From: Vigna angularis
Taxonomy: Eukaryota > Streptophyta > Magnoliopsida > Fabales > Fabaceae
Direction of reading: 5' to 3'
Assembly: GCF_016808095.1 (NCBI RefSeq)
Contig: NC_068971.1
Location: 31,039,631 to 31,103,630, forward strand
DNA: 64,000 nt
Notes under the pieces: model-generated
Database searches by the model: none
Told to the model about the DNA's origin: nothing
The model's input: the letters and a program-made list of their open reading frames with translations, nothing else
Translations under genes and position numbers: made by a program
Shown here: in pieces, positions 22,970 through 36,537 of the stretch
Layout of the letters: the number at the start of each line of letters is the position of its first letter
Numbering within the stretch: the stretch's first letter is position 1

Positions 22970-23375
22970 AGAAATCATTCTCATTAATTTTTGTTGATGT
23001 GAAATCAAGAAGATTTACATGCAAGAAAAAAGGTGTAAAAGGGAAATAGCAGTGCTGCTGTATCAACTCCATGAGGTTACATGGCTATAAAAAAGCACAT
23101 GCACAGCTAGCTGTAAAATGTGAATAAATACTCATATTACCTGCCTTCAAGCGGATGGTTGGTCAAGATCAACCATACCGAGCTTGGTATGGAGTTTGCT
23201 GAAAGCAGTAAGTAAGAGAGCCGTAGTGAAAGGAGCAACTACAAGAACCTTAGTGAAAAGATCAGCTGCTTGATCTTTTACGGAAGTATGCAGCTACTGC
23301 ATAAGGCCAGATGACAATTCTCCCACACAATGACAGCTAGTTGTGAATGGCACACGTATTTTGATTCAGTATTTC
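22970..23375 (-). mobile_element. Ty1-copia remnant: RNase H end and LTR fragment
   Basis: On the minus strand, 23375 to 23147 encodes decayed copia RNase H C-terminus: a GELSSGLMQ-like part, an in-frame stop, then VKDQAADLFTKVLV, and finally LHTKLGMVDLDQPSA with a natural stop. A purine-rich GAAGGCAGG and presumed LTR sequence follow to about 22970. 5'-truncated; no protease, integrase or RT nearby. Confidence 0.75.
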
Positions 23376-26300
23376 TAGTGTAGTTGCTTAATGTTGTTTA
23401 AATTATAGTAGTTGTGAGTTTGCTCAATATTGAAAGAAAATTTACAGCTTCATTGATAGAATTGTATGGTAGCTTGGTTGGTCATGTAATTATGGTATGC
23501 TAAGCTACCATTTATTTTTAAAATGTAATCACTTCTCAGAAAAGTGACAATTGTTTAACCAAAATGAACTAATCTAAACATGAACTTGAGACATTCAGCC
23601 GAATTTACAATTCCCCATATGGTAATAAGAGTAAACTAAATGATGTAGCTGGCTGAAGGAGAAATACTTTAAATTTCAATTTGATAACTTGCAGTGATAA
23701 TGTACACTTGCTAGTTTGCCATGATGGATATGCAGCGCTGCATTGGACTGCTTAATATTGTTTTGGTAATAAAAAGTAACTATTTTGACTTTTTTCTTAT
23801 CGCTGTCCTTTTTCTTCCATTTCGAGGAAAAATATCACTAACTTATGCTGTATTCTTTATTTTTTGCATTTTGAATGTTATATATCCTACTTGTGCTTGT
23901 TCCTTTACCCTCTTCCCACTTAAAATATGTTGTTGTATTGATTAAGAAAACAGTCTCCTTACATTTTGAATATGTTATCCTACTTGAGCTTGCATCTTAT
24001 TATAATTAAGTTTTTTTCTAAAAAGGAAGGACAATTTAATGAAACTAGATATAGATTACACTATTCTAATATATCAATTATCATATCATAGCAAGAGAAG
24101 CTCATAATCCCTCATAGCTTTGGGGCAGTAATCCAGGAAGTTGAGCTGAAAGTATTAATTAGGAAACAAAATTTGTATTATTTTATTTTGGTGATGCTTA
24201 TTAATGATACTACTTATTCTCAATTTTATACAATGAAAGTCTGACTGCATTCTGAATTCAAGATATTAAGCATTCTACCAAAATGCTGGTAGGTATGTGG
24301 TAAGGACCATTACAGTAGTGATGATGGTGTTAACAAAGTATGTTGAGTGATGGTGGTAGGGTAGTGGTGATAATGATGGGAATGGTACAGATCTTGGTGG
24401 TGATCAATGACAGAACAGCACTACTTCCCCTTCCCCCGCAAATGCATGTTGGCCATGCTCAACTTCAAAGAGACTGAGGGGATGAACAGTACAACTTACG
24501 AGTTTAATTTTGTCTATCTTCCGTTTCATTTTTTCTTGGTAATTAAAATATAGAAGTAACTTCCTTTATAGATTTGTTATGTTCTTCATTTTGAGAAAAA
24601 ACGGTGATGACATAAATTCACCTGTATTGTTACTTTATATTTAGTCTCTATCTTCAGTTTTGTGTTTCTTCTTGTATTTCTTGTTTAATTATCACTTTGA
24701 CTTAAGCAAATGATAGTTTGTTCAACTATGAGATTGGATTGAATAGATGCAACATTTGGGTTCTTGATATGAATACTTTTGTTTAGACTGTGCATCCTTA
24801 ATAATGGTCATAATGTTTAGAATCCATTAAATATTATTAAATATATTAGATTATTAGATATCTTATTTTTAATTAATTTATTATTATTTTTTATTTATAT
24901 TTTGGGTTTAGTTCATATATCTTCTGTTATAAACTTATATCTTATATGTATATTTAACATAAGGGAAATTAATCTCGTGCATAACTTTTACTATATTGAA
25001 TAAATATAAACATGTGAGAAATGTTCCTTCATGCATTAATGTTGTCCTTTGAAAGTATTGACTAGCTTTCTCTGCAGTGATGGTGATAACAAAGATTGGT
25101 GTAATGGTACTGATGCCCTTATGCTATAGTTGCAGTAATAGCATTCATCTTTACTCCCTCATGGTTGGAAATTAACCAAGGTCAGTAAGAGTACCAAAGT
25201 AGGTGGAACATTACCTCGTTAAGTTCTGTATCAAACAGTATGGCTTCACATCTGACCATCCCCCTTCCTGATTTATCTTTATTGGACCTGCATCACCATG
25301 GCTTGGGATATTGGTTGAAACCAGTCAATGAAATAAATCTTCCTATCTAAATTGTATTTTCATTCTCATGAACAGGAAATCATAAATTGTATCTTCATAT
25401 TCGGTCTCCTCATTTTTAAGCCAGGTTAGATCTTTTCTTTCCACCTATACCATTTCTCACATCTATCCTTGTTTAAGTCTACTACTTCAAAATTTAGTAT
25501 TAGTCCCACTCATTTCCTTAGCATTAATTTATCTCTTTCTGTTTTCCTAAATTCTCAGTTACAACAGTGTGCATAAGATATAAATCAAAAATAACATTTA
25601 AAATATGGCGTTACAAACAAACGATGGACTTGTATGTGTGTACACAAACACTCTTATTGATTTGGAAGATGAAAGAATATGAATTAACTTATAACGATTA
25701 ATGATGGTTCGATTTCAAAGAAATTATATTGGATGTGTGAGACTGAAGAACATGTGTTGTGGGTCTTGCTGGTTTGAGAAGTATTTTAGTGTATATGTTT
25801 TAAATTTAAAGTGGCAATGCTGTTCTTCATGTCACCGCGCATACTCAACAGTCACTATTGGTTATATCAGGGTGAAAATGATAATTTTGTTTATATACGT
25901 TATATAAATCAATCAATTCACAGCTTTCAAAGAATCTCTTATTCTATCTCACTAATTTCTATCTACCAAACAACTATACATTTAATTTTATTTCTTGTCT
26001 ATTTCTCTTCATTCAACTTATTTCTATTCTATTATTTTTTTCTCTGAATGAAACACAGCAGAGTTAGGTTATTCTTAATGGATCACGTCGAGTTGCTATC
26101 TGTGTATACTAAGATCAACTAACTAACTGGGTGCAGAAACCAGCACCTCAAATGGCTTATCTGGAACTGCTGGCATGCTAAAATTGGATGGTGGATTATA
26201 ATTAATAAGCCCATGTACAATTGATGAATGGTAGTATGTGACGAGAAAGTATGTTATAATTAGGTAAAGACAATAAAGAAAAATTTCTCTTTATTTACTC

Positions 26301-29115
26301 TTCCTACTTCATTCTTCTAATCAAAATCTCAACGGTTTATTGAATGAAGCTGTTCTGGAAGCTTGTGTTCAGAATTTAAGAAGGTTGTTGAAATTGAAAA
26401 ATTGGTCTAAGTTTTGAAATGTAATGATATACGTAGGACTCTGGGGTACAATGTCAGAAATTAACCTGCTTGTTTATTCATTTACCACTCCACCCAAAGC
26501 AATCATACATTCAGTTCCACACTTAGTTTATTATCATAACTATATGTTTTTTCTTGTCTATCTTGATTGGTGCAATTTTTAAGTATCACATTCTGAATGA
26601 TGTTATATTTCCTACATTGAATGACACGATGCTTGTTGTTGTTGAAAAATATAATAATATAAAGAGTATTTCTCTTTTGCTTGTGATATTCACCGTCTCT
26701 GTCTCTCTCTGCACTCATTGGGAAAATTTTAATGATAGAAATCAAACATTTTTAAGTTAAACAAACACATCTATAATTCAGATTACAATAACTTCATGTT
26801 TGGCAGCTCCATTAAATGTTAAAGCTGCAGAAGCACAGAACACCTTAGTACGTGGATTTGATTCTATATGGTAATAATAGCTAGGATTGAATGCTATCTT
26901 AACTATTGAATATAAAAAAACTTTGGCGGGAGAGAGTCATTCTGCGATGACCCTTTACAAAAGAACATGACAAACTTCAAACTTGCAGAAAGTGTAGTGA
27001 GAATTTGTGTGCATGATTATACAAAATTTAGAAGGAGAAATGAGGAAAAAAAGATGAAGAAAAGGCGTCGCTATCAGCACCTCCCAATATTTTCGCTGTT
27101 GAGAAAATCTTGACTACGATGGTTGAGAAACTTTTGTAGATATGGTCCAGTATGTAGGTCTGTTTCATTTGACAATTTTGTCCCGGAAAGTCAGCAAATA
27201 CTACGCAACCTCACATTACTGTGCATGATGTCAGTGACGTGAGGAATTTTACAAGTGATGCACAAAAATCCCTATATATCAAAAGATTCTACTACCGTAG
27301 CGGCAAGAAACTTTGGTCGGCAGTTCTCACTCTGTTACTTTTCAACTTGGCTCTTTTCTTTGCACAATTTGAGAGATACCACACACGCTTCTTGAATCCA
27401 ATGTCTTAACACCATGTCCAAAGTATCCCTACTTTACTGTTTCTAATGAAATGTGTCTGTCATGCATAATCCTTGTAAAAAACACAAGTCTTACCAAAAA
27501 ACCTGTTTTTTGGACCATGTGTATTATAACATTATCCTACTTTAACTTAATGCAATTACTATGCGCATTAAAGTTTTGTCTTCAATATTTATACTCTAAC
27601 TTACTTTCGAATTAATGATCGAAAGATATAAAACCATGCAGAGTTTTACACTCGTAAAACTTCTTATTTTATACTTTTGAATTAATAATAAAGAGTGTTT
27701 TATTAGTGTTTTTCTTATAACATGACATCTGAGCATTTTGTAATCAATACAATGGTTCAGATGTGACCAGGAGTTTAATTCGTAAATAATACAAAAAATA
27801 AAATATTTGTTAAAAGTGTCAGTCTTTGTTAAAAATTGTATCACAGCATCCCAAGGATACTATACTACAGTACGATCGATGACAAAGCTGCGGTATTATA
27901 TGCACACCTCATTTATCAAATACCTATAAGGAGGTTATTTATTAAATCATCATAAAAAGATAAGAATTAATTTGAAACAACCATTTACAAAAAAGAAACG
28001 AACGTGGTCCAGCACCACTTGCAAGGGGAATGGGATTCAATGTGAAAGAAGTTGATGGGATTTCCAGGTTTTTGGCCAATAATATTCCCATATCTAATTA
28101 TGTGTGTTATACTAAATATTTGGCTAGCAAGTTTATATATTTATATAAGAAGGAAAACGATTGAGATAGCAGAGATGGTTTGAAGTTTGATCTACGGAAA
28201 CAATATTTAAAAATAGGTAACAGCGTGGGCATTATTGGGAAGAATCTTATTCTGAATGCAGGGGTTGCGTTATCTGAGCTTGCGGGAGAATCATATAAGA
28301 ATATTTTGTGCCTTCACCCCTTCACCTACTTGACCAACGCCATGTTTTATAATTCAAATATTCTCATCCTGTCGAATACTTATTAACAGACATAGACAGA
28401 TCGTAATTAATATTTCGGGGACTAAAGGGGCCATCAATCATTATAACTAACATGCATTTTTTAAGTAAACCATTTAAACAACTATAGGATACAATAATTA
28501 AAATCTAGTTTTATTCCTTGAACCATATATATATATATACTCGAAGATGTTCAAATATCGATTTTCCTTATCACTTTCACCAAGAAGAATAATCTTGTCC
28601 TCCTTAACGTGAAAGGAAGAATTTCATAAATGGAGCATTGAGTTCTATGGAAAGAAGGATGCGAATCAAATCCATGTGCAGATGCTTCAAAAACTTAGGC
28701 ACTACCATCCTTGTTGTGAGGCTTGTATGCTTGCTTGCTTACCCATACATAGGGTATCGCTTATTGTTTTTCATAAAGGTTGTAATTAGATAATAGAGAA
28801 CATCTTTCCTACTTTGTTTGGATGCCCCTTTTGTATGTATTCTTTGGATTGATAATCCTAAGCAACAGTCAACGTTATTCGGGGTGGAGGAGCATGATGA
28901 GTATTCTGAATTTGACAAAAATGAAATAAAATAAGACGTTACCGGTGAATAATAAACAGTTGCTTCTTATTAAGTAAATTTATGAGCCCATATACACAGA
29001 TGATGCACAGCAGAAAGATGGATAAAAGTTGTTTTGGTGCCTATGGGGCGTCACAATTGAAATCTTACAAAAGATTTTTGGAGCAACTTAAAACCTAACT
29101 AACTATGCAGTTTCA
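23376..29115. other. Intergenic, no gene that can be defended
   Basis: AT-rich with several short plausible exon-like pieces: 25241-25355 (MASHLTIPLPDLSLLDLHHH then GLGYWLKP), 26126-26190 after a GTGCAG acceptor-like site (ETSTSNGLSGTAGMLKLDGG), and small frames at 27221-27409 and 28180-28386. None links into a gene model or matches a family I know. GATGGTGATAACAAAG occurs near 25080 and a close variant near 24327. TATA-type dinucleotide runs are short. Confidence 0.4.
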
Positions 29116-30296
29116 CTAGGGGGTCCCAGGAGGAGGAGGAGGAGGAGGACCAGTCTCAGTGCTACACTCCACTGTGAAATCAATGACAGTGGCTGTGACA
29201 TCCTTAGCTTCTTCAATATTGCTCCTGTCAGACTTCACCCCTTCACACACTCTTGCTTTCTTTGCCCTCTTTGAATTTTTCCTCTCGAATATGCGGCACA
29301 CAGCCAAGGCTGACATCTACGTTACACTTCAAATTTCAGTAACACAACCCACAAACCAAACATCAAACATATATAACCATTTAAATGTGCTAAAGTGATA
29401 ACAAAATATGAAGCAAAGTGAGAAAGAAATCGAGTGTTGTAAGAAAGGTGGTGGATGGATACTGTTGTATTGTTTACCTTTGATGGATTTGACTTTAGGG
29501 CAAGACGAAACTCGTGCATCACCCATTTTGTTTTGGCAAGAGAGCTACCCTTGGCTTTCCAGAAAACCAGAACACTCTTCTTTGCAATGACTTGTTCGTC
29601 AGAAAACCCAACCTCTTCATCTTTCTCCACCATTTCCCATTGCCCTTTCCCAGCATCTCTCTTCTCAGGGTTTCCTAACACACGGCTCCTCACATCGTAG
29701 AAGAAAAACCTCTGCCAATTCATGCACTTCCCACCTACAGAAAACAACAAAAACAAATACATTTTTTAAACAACCAAACACAAATTACCAAAAACTCCAT
29801 TTTGATCCCCTTGTTTAGATCACTCCGGGGCTTGAAAAAATCGGATCTTTTTCGGACACATTGTCCACTGACAAAAAATCACCAAAATCCAACCATGTTA
29901 CTCAGTTAACAGCAAACACTGATTAAACTGGTGAAAAACAAAACCTGAATTTAATTTCTGCAAAGAAAACCGATGAAAACTTTTATTTGTGAGACTAAAA
30001 TTAATAGGTATGTCTTTGGGAATCATCAGAAAGACACAAGATCTGAGATTAAAAAACCAGAAAAAGAAGAAAAGATGGAAAGGGAGATTTGTGTTGTATG
30101 TTTCAGACGAACCTCCTGGAAGCTCCCAAGGCTCAGTCTGGTGAACATCATAGTCTTGGATGAGATCATTGGGAAGTGGGTGTGCCATGATCCTCTTCCT
30201 GAGGTAGTAGCCTGCAAGAATTTCATCGGTGGGGTCGAACCTGTACCCAACAGGGAGCCTATAGGTATCGCCTCCAACTGGGTTTAACACTTCCAT
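29116..30296 (-). CDS. NAC-domain transcription factor, three exons
   Basis: Minus-strand exons 30296-30113, 29734-29478 and 29316-29116 give 213 residues with in-phase GT-AG junctions (CCAGGAG|GTTCGT, CTGTAG|GTGGGA, TCAAAG|GTAAAC, ACGTAG|ATGTCA). Intron positions match the usual NAC layout: one after the EPWELPG block, one near the end of the domain. Subdomain A reads LPVGYRFDPTDEILAGYYL (14-32), with Asp21 where His is usual; LPNDLIQDYDVHQTEPWELP follows. Exon 2 carries WQRFFFYDVRSR and WVMHEFRL, and exon 3 starts SALAVCRIFERK. The C-terminus is short, basic, then poly-Pro. NAC factors bind DNA as dimers in the nucleus; the short tail leaves activation capacity uncertain. An upstream in-frame extension is possible, but MEVLNPVGG fits the TATA position. 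Confidence 0.9.
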
Positions 30297-30360
30297 GAGT
30301 GAGGCCACACCAAAGTCCTTTTGGCTTTGGATAGATGAAGGACTTGTGATGAAAGAAATC

Positions 30361-30369
30361 AATTTATAG
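30361..30369 (-). promoter_or_regulatory. TATA box of the NAC gene
   Basis: CTATAAATT on the minus strand, about 65 bp upstream of the NAC start codon, leaving a 5' UTR of about 35-40 bases. Confidence 0.6.
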
Positions 30370-30819
30370 ACGTGAAGACATGCAGTGTGGGGGATGTGTT
30401 TGACTAAGAGAGAGACACAAGATGTGGAGAGAGAAAAACATGTGAAACTACATACATGGTTACAAATCTTGGCTTCTATTTGACTTTCGAAGGAATGGAC
30501 CATTTTCCTATCTATTTTTTTCTTTTTTTTAGATGAATTATGATGCACTTGGTAAGTTTTAAAAAAAAGTACAGAAAATTAAATTAGTTTGGATTTAGTA
30601 TTAATTGTTTTTTAGAAAGATGCACTCTGTACAAATTACAACTAATGTCGTACTGTACTGTAGGTGACGTGAGTGAATGAGTAACTTTGTTTGATTTCAG
30701 TCAATTGACTATGGACCCCTTACACTGCTCAAAATGTGTGACACCTTTGAAATGGCAGTTTTCGTTTATAGAAAAATAATATTTTCACATCTTTAACGTG
30801 TCTTTGGATTAAAAATATG

Positions 30820-30975
30820 TGTTTGAGTGAAATATAAGATTCTTTAAATTTAAAGTAATAGAGTGTAAAATGAATGAAAGTATTTCTACATTAAAAAGAT
30901 ATGTTTGAGTGAAAAATAAGATTCTTTGAATTAAAGAAATAGAGTGTAGAATGAATGAAAATATTTATAAATCAT
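30820..30975. repeat. Tandem duplication of about 80 bp
   Basis: Two adjacent copies sharing ATGTGTTTGAGTGAAA, AAGATTCTTT, ATAGAGTGTA and AATGAATGAAA, with small indels. Confidence 0.7.
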
Positions 30976-33900
30976 TTAATAGATCTAATAAAAAAATTTA
31001 ATCAATAATATTATAAGATTATAATTTTATAGTTAAAATTAATTTAAAATAAAATATGTTAGTATTTGTACATACTACATCTAGTTAAAACGTTATTTCC
31101 ATTACAATTGGTGAATTTAGTTGAAAGAAAATTAAGAATTATCTAATATTGTTGATACAAGAATTTTTTTTAAAAAAAATTATTAAATAAAATAAAATTT
31201 GAATAAAAATAATTATAAAATATTTAAGCAAGTTTTTAATTTTTTGTAAAACTTAAAAAATATGCCAAATTTATGCAAAAGTTTAGCATGTAATTAATAT
31301 TAAACCTTAATTAGGTTTTAATTAAGTCATAAATTTAGATATATTTACTTAACTCTAATAAATTTTTGTTATTATTGAGTACTAAGAAAATTCATACTTT
31401 TTAATTGAAATCTTATTATTTAATTTTTTTCTCTTAATTAGATGGTGTGGATGTTATTATATTTATCTTCTTCCTTAATTGTTGTCAATTGTTATTTTAT
31501 AATTTAACAAAACAAATGCAACATAAAACAAAGTCTACAACATGAAAGAGAATACATTTACTTCACTCCATTTGTAATATAACAATGTGTATTAAATTTC
31601 AAACTTAAAAAAATACAACTAACACGATTAAAAAATTTATTATTTTGAATTATTAAATAAGATTATTTTATTGAGTAAGATATCTAATACTTGTTTGTTA
31701 CAGGCAACTATCAATACTAGAGAAGGGTTATCACATAATACTACTATACTATACACGGGGAATGATTATCTACGTGCATCTTTGGAATTGGGTTGTAAAG
31801 GGGATACTTGAGGTTGTATATATATTAGTATTTTCGTTTTTATACGGTAAGGAATTTAATTTGAGATATAACATTCACTCCAATATTCATATCATCACAA
31901 CACATTAAAATAGTCATTATATTAAAATACATCATAGTATTCTACTCATAACTCAAAGCATACATACAAGTTTATATTGTTTTCTTGAATTTTATTGTAC
32001 GAGTATTATTGAGATAGTAGTTAACAAAATAGAAAGAGTAAATTAAACCCTAAGTCGCCTACCAATAAACACGAAATTAATTATTATCAAATTAGTTCTT
32101 ATAAAAACTATAAAAAAGAGTTACTAAAACAAAAACAATAAAGAAGATAAAGATCAATAACAAATTAAAGAACAAAAGATAGAAAAAAAAATAAATTTAT
32201 TAAAAGATTTAAAAAGATAAGAACAATGATAAAGAAAATGGGTTGATTTCACTACTTTTTCAAAATCGGATTCATTAGATTTTTAAATTAACCACTGTAA
32301 ATTCTGACATTCCCACTCTTAACTAAGTACATTACCAATTAAAAGCAAATGATAGTAAATTTAAACAAAGTACATTCTCAATTAAATATTATTATGCCTA
32401 ATCATATCTACTCTTTTACCTGTTATACAAAGTAAAAGCTAATTAAGCAAAGTACATTCTTGATTAATTCTTATTAATATTTTTACTACTATTTAAAGTA
32501 CATTCTCAATTACTGGTAAAAACCTATTTAATCACATAAAAGTTTCTAACTTTAATCAAAGTAAGTTATCAATTAAAAATAAAAATCTTTAGACTCATAT
32601 GATTGATATTTATGTAGATTTAATACCATGCTTACTTACTATATTGTAAAAACCATTACTTTTACTTGATTAAGAAGCAAAAGACATATATAAAATAAAT
32701 CACAACAGGAATAAAAAAGAACAAACAAATTTATTCATCTAACCTCATAATCCAATTAAGAAATTACAACAAAATCAACTCTAGAGACTTAACACTCTAT
32801 GAAATGTAAAAATAACATGAAAACAAAAGAAGAGAGGGTGGATAACATGAGAGAAGATAGAGATGACAAAATTTGAACCTCCACACTCCACTGATGTGTT
32901 TTCCTAAGTCTCTTTATATAAAAATTGGATTGGTTTGTTTCAAGTTTTTTTGTTCTTGTAATCTTCTTTATGATAATGTAATATTCTCCAATTATCTTCT
33001 AAATAATCCAATATCTTCAAGATATATTTGATTATTGTGGAGACCTAAAAATATTTGAGAAGATATTTGCTAGATTAAAAAAAGATTTGACAAATATAAT
33101 CTTTTGATATTTATTGATATAAATTAAATAAGGTAATTATTTAACAATATCAAATAAAATATCTTAAGATTTATTTTCCTCAAATTATATTTAATCATAA
33201 ACATTTATCAATTATCAAAGCCCAAAAAATAGAGAAAACTTCAATATCCAATTTTTGTTGCATATTTCCTCTTCTTCGCTTAGCCAAATTTCTTTACTTT
33301 TTCATGGTATGCTTAGATTAACTTCTTGTGGTCTTGATTATTTGTTATTCTTATATTTATTTTTAAGGTGCCATGACAATTTAACCAATTTATTTTCACA
33401 CCTCTATGAGCTCAACTTAGCTGCAACTACATTAACACACCTCAAAATATCCAAAGAGTATTTATGCAACTAAAAAAACTATGTTTATCATATTTTTGTA
33501 TCCCATGCTCAATAAACCCAAATATAACAAATTCTGATTAAGATATTTTATTAAAGTAAAAAACCAATTAAGAATCTAATATTAAAATCTAAACAAGGAC
33601 ATAAATATACACTAATGAACAATGCAAAAATTACACTTATGAGAATGAGTTAAAAATAAAAATCATTATATAAAAAATCATCAAGACAATATTCTATACA
33701 ATAAAAAAACAACAAATAAAAATATTAAAAAGAAGTAAAAAAATATTAAATGTGTGCTCTAGAAACAATTTGGTATATTATTAATGAAATTGATCAAAGA
33801 AAAAAAAGTATAATTAAGAGTATTTTAAGATGAAAAGTACCCTAGATATTTAAGAAATTTCTCAGATATTGAGTTAGTTGAATGGTTGAGAAATGATGAA

Positions 33901-34298
33901 AATTACTTTGATAAAATAATAGTTATTTGAATGAGACAAAAGTTAAGATTAAAGATAATAAAGAAGATAAGTTTTTATATATTATATTTTAAACAAATTA
34001 TTGAATACTTAAAATTGAGAGTTAAAAATTCTAATTAAAATAATAAATATAACATAGAAGAAATAAATAAATGTGAGACTTACAAATTATTCGATTTATT
34101 GAAATTGATAATACATCATTTGTATATATAATACATTATTTGAACATACAAAGAAAAAAAAATATAAGTAAAATTGTGACAACATGAAAACCTTAAAGAT
34201 GTGAATGAATTTTGTGATATAGAATAAACCAAACAATTAGAATATGAAAGAAAAGAGTGTAGTGAAAAAAAATAATTATATAATTAAAACCAAGAAAA

Positions 34299-34300
<2 letters not shown>

Positions 34301-34372
<72 letters not shown>
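34301..34372. repeat. (TA)n-(TG)n microsatellite
   Basis: About 30 TA/AT dinucleotides followed by six TG dinucleotides. Confidence 0.95.
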
Positions 34373-34374
<2 letters not shown>

Positions 34375-34654
34375 CTGTGAAAGATTGTCATGATCTAATT
34401 TAATTATAATTCTTTATTTGCTTATAATAAATAGTTACAAAATTAATATTTAATTTTTTTATAGAATAAATATTTATTTAATTTAGAATTAAAAAATACA
34501 TAAAAAATTGTTAATTTTTTTATCATGTGGACCGATAAGCTTGTAATCTCAAAATGTGTGAAAATGAATCAAACCTGTCATTTTTACCTATCAGGTACAA
34601 AACAACCAAAATAAGATTACTAAAAAAATTCTAATGAAACCTCATTATTATTTC

Positions 34655-35531
34655 TATTAGTACAAAAATCGCGTACAACATCGAATATTTTGGATTTTTA
34701 ACGGCAAATTCGCGAACGACATCATATCAGGAGACGTTAAATTGACGTCGAATTTAAAAAATTTGACCTTAAGTTAACGTCGAATTTTGTCAATACACAA
34801 CGTTAATCAAATTTTGTTCATATACGATGTTAATTATCTTCTTTTTGTTTTTTTAATTAATTCTGATCCTTTTTTACCACTCTACGAGATATGAAAAACA
34901 CAAAAACAACAAATTTCAGTTTTTGGTATTTTATAAAACAAGAATTATGAACATAGTATCAACAATAAACAACAATAATCAACAACAAACAAGTTCAATC
35001 AAACAACAACAACAACAGCAAACAAGTTCAACCAAATAACAACAAACAAGTTCAACAAATAAGTTTTTCAAAACGAAAATGAAAATTAACATTCAAAAGG
35101 TGGGTTCGTCGGAATAAAGTGTCGTCACCGGTGATAGAGAAAGTAGAATGCCCCTATGAAGAACAAAAGCACGAAAATAATCGGTCAAAACAAACAAAAA
35201 TCATACATAAAATGCATTTGTATAAAATGAAAGAAAGATTACATGTGATGGTCGTCAAACTTCGTTCAAGAAAAGTTTGAGTAGAGAAGAGGGTCTCGCG
35301 CGCTAAGATAAAGTGAATGAATTTTCAATCTCCCGATCAAATTTTTATTGAATTCATTAACCTTTTGGTGTCTAACGTTGGGACATTCGACATTTTACAT
35401 CATTTTACGTCGAATTACAATTCTAAAAGAAGTTAAATTATTTACAAAAATGTCATCAGTCATTTTTAACGTTGGCTATTCAGTGGTTAGACGTTAAACG
35501 CGTGACATTATACGTTGTTTTTTTACTAGTG
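34655..35531. mobile_element. Short non-autonomous CACTA-like element
   Basis: The right end reads TTTTTTTACTAGTG (reverse complement CACTAGTAAAAAAA) and the left end reads TATTAGTACAAAAATCGCG, an imperfect terminal repeat. Both ends carry subterminal words such as GACGTCGAATTT, AACGTTAA and GACGTTAAA in either orientation, typical of CACTA elements. The interior (34900-35340) is AT-rich with AACAACAA repeats and no transposase. Length is about 877 bp. The 3-bp flanks (TTC/CCC) do not match, so the target duplication is lost or the left boundary is slightly off. Confidence 0.6.
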
Positions 35532-35900
35532 CCCTAAACTTTAGTTCTTAAAAAAAGTGAATTTAGTTTCAAAAATTACAAAATGTTATTTAATTTACAT
35601 TATGTTGTGAATTTAATTTGTCATCAAATATAATTTTAATTGCTAATTTAATATTATTAAAAACTAAATCTATATTATTTATATGTTTAAAGGCTAAATA
35701 TATTTTTCAATAGTTGAAGATGTAAATTAATCATGATTAATTTTTTTTTATTTACTCCTATTGAATGTTATTTTTATAACATCAGAGTATGTTTTCTTTT
35801 TAAACATGTTATATTCTCTTTAAAAGTTTATATTAGGCAAAAATTGTCTAGTCATTATAAGATGCATGTCTTTTTATTATAAAACATTTTTGTCTACAAA
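35532..35900. other. AT-rich spacer, nothing recognised
   Basis: AT-rich sequence between the CACTA-like end and the readable SIRE-like env-like remnant. Its last part may belong to that element. Confidence 0.4.
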
Positions 35901-36218
35901 GATGAAGCAGAAAATGATGAAGAAGAAGATGATATAGATGTCCATATGGAGGAATCAATCAATGTAGTTGATCCCACTGAAGGTGGTCCATCAGCTATTC
36001 CTTCATCTTCTTCTTTTTGTATTGAAGAGTATCTTACCAATCTCTCACAACAAATGGATGAGATGAGCATTCTTCGTTAGACAAGGCATGAAAAACTCCT
36101 TGAGATGCACCAATCTCATTAGAGTTATGTAACTGAGCGCCTTTAATATTTTGATGTTAGGATTGGAAACATTAAGGATTGTCAACCTCCTAATTTACCA
36201 CCTAGTCCTGACTTTTAA
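35901..36218 (+). pseudogene. SIRE/Maximus-type env-like ORF remnant (3' end)
   Basis: A 106-codon frame ending in a natural stop is kept in register but broken by TAG codons where Gln would be expected (after DEMSILR and after EMHQSH). It is acidic at the start (DEAENDEEEDDIDVHMEE), then Ser-rich, then helical. This matches the C-terminal end of the extra ORF that SIRE-type copia elements carry downstream of pol. The CAG-to-TAG changes fit C-to-T decay at methylated sites. 5'-truncated, not functional. Confidence 0.6.
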
Positions 36219-36537
36219 GTTTAGATGTCATTATGTTTGAATCCTTGTTTCTTTGTATTTCCTACATTTTAATGTACTTATCTTTGACTTTATGAAATCT
36301 AAATTTTATTATCTTTCATTTGCATCATTATTTTGTTGAGGAGGGTATAATTTGAGGAGGAGTCTCTCCTTCTTATAAGCCTTTTTGCTTATGATAAAAA
36401 AGGGGGAGAAACAATATGGGCGGTTATTGGTTAAAGCTACTAACCTCTTTATGTTGTTTGTAAGAATAAAACATTACAAATAGACATGAATTCTTTTAAC
36501 AAAGAGGATTTTTTATCATCATAAAAAAGGGGGAAAT
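36219..36537 (+). other. SIRE-like 3' untranslated region with two polypurine-like tracts
   Basis: AAAAAAGGGGGAGAAAC near 36397 and AAAAAAGGGGGAAAT immediately before the LTR. The second is the expected plus-strand primer site; the first, about 125 bp upstream, looks like a duplicate. Confidence 0.6.

Larger units (their letters stand above)
30370..34654. other. AT-rich intergenic region without recognised genes
   Basis: Contains a tandem duplication of about 80 bp (30820-30975, GTTTGAGTGAAA-TAAGATTCTTT), five spaced copies of a phrase like AAAGTACATTCTCAATTAA (32325-32580), and a long TA microsatellite (34301-34362). 32035-33240 could be an old LTR in reverse, judged only by style. The frame at 33255-33473 matches nothing I know. 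Confidence 0.45.

Noticed and set aside
29973..30287. 104-residue plus-strand frame
   Set aside because: Antisense shadow of NAC exon 1.
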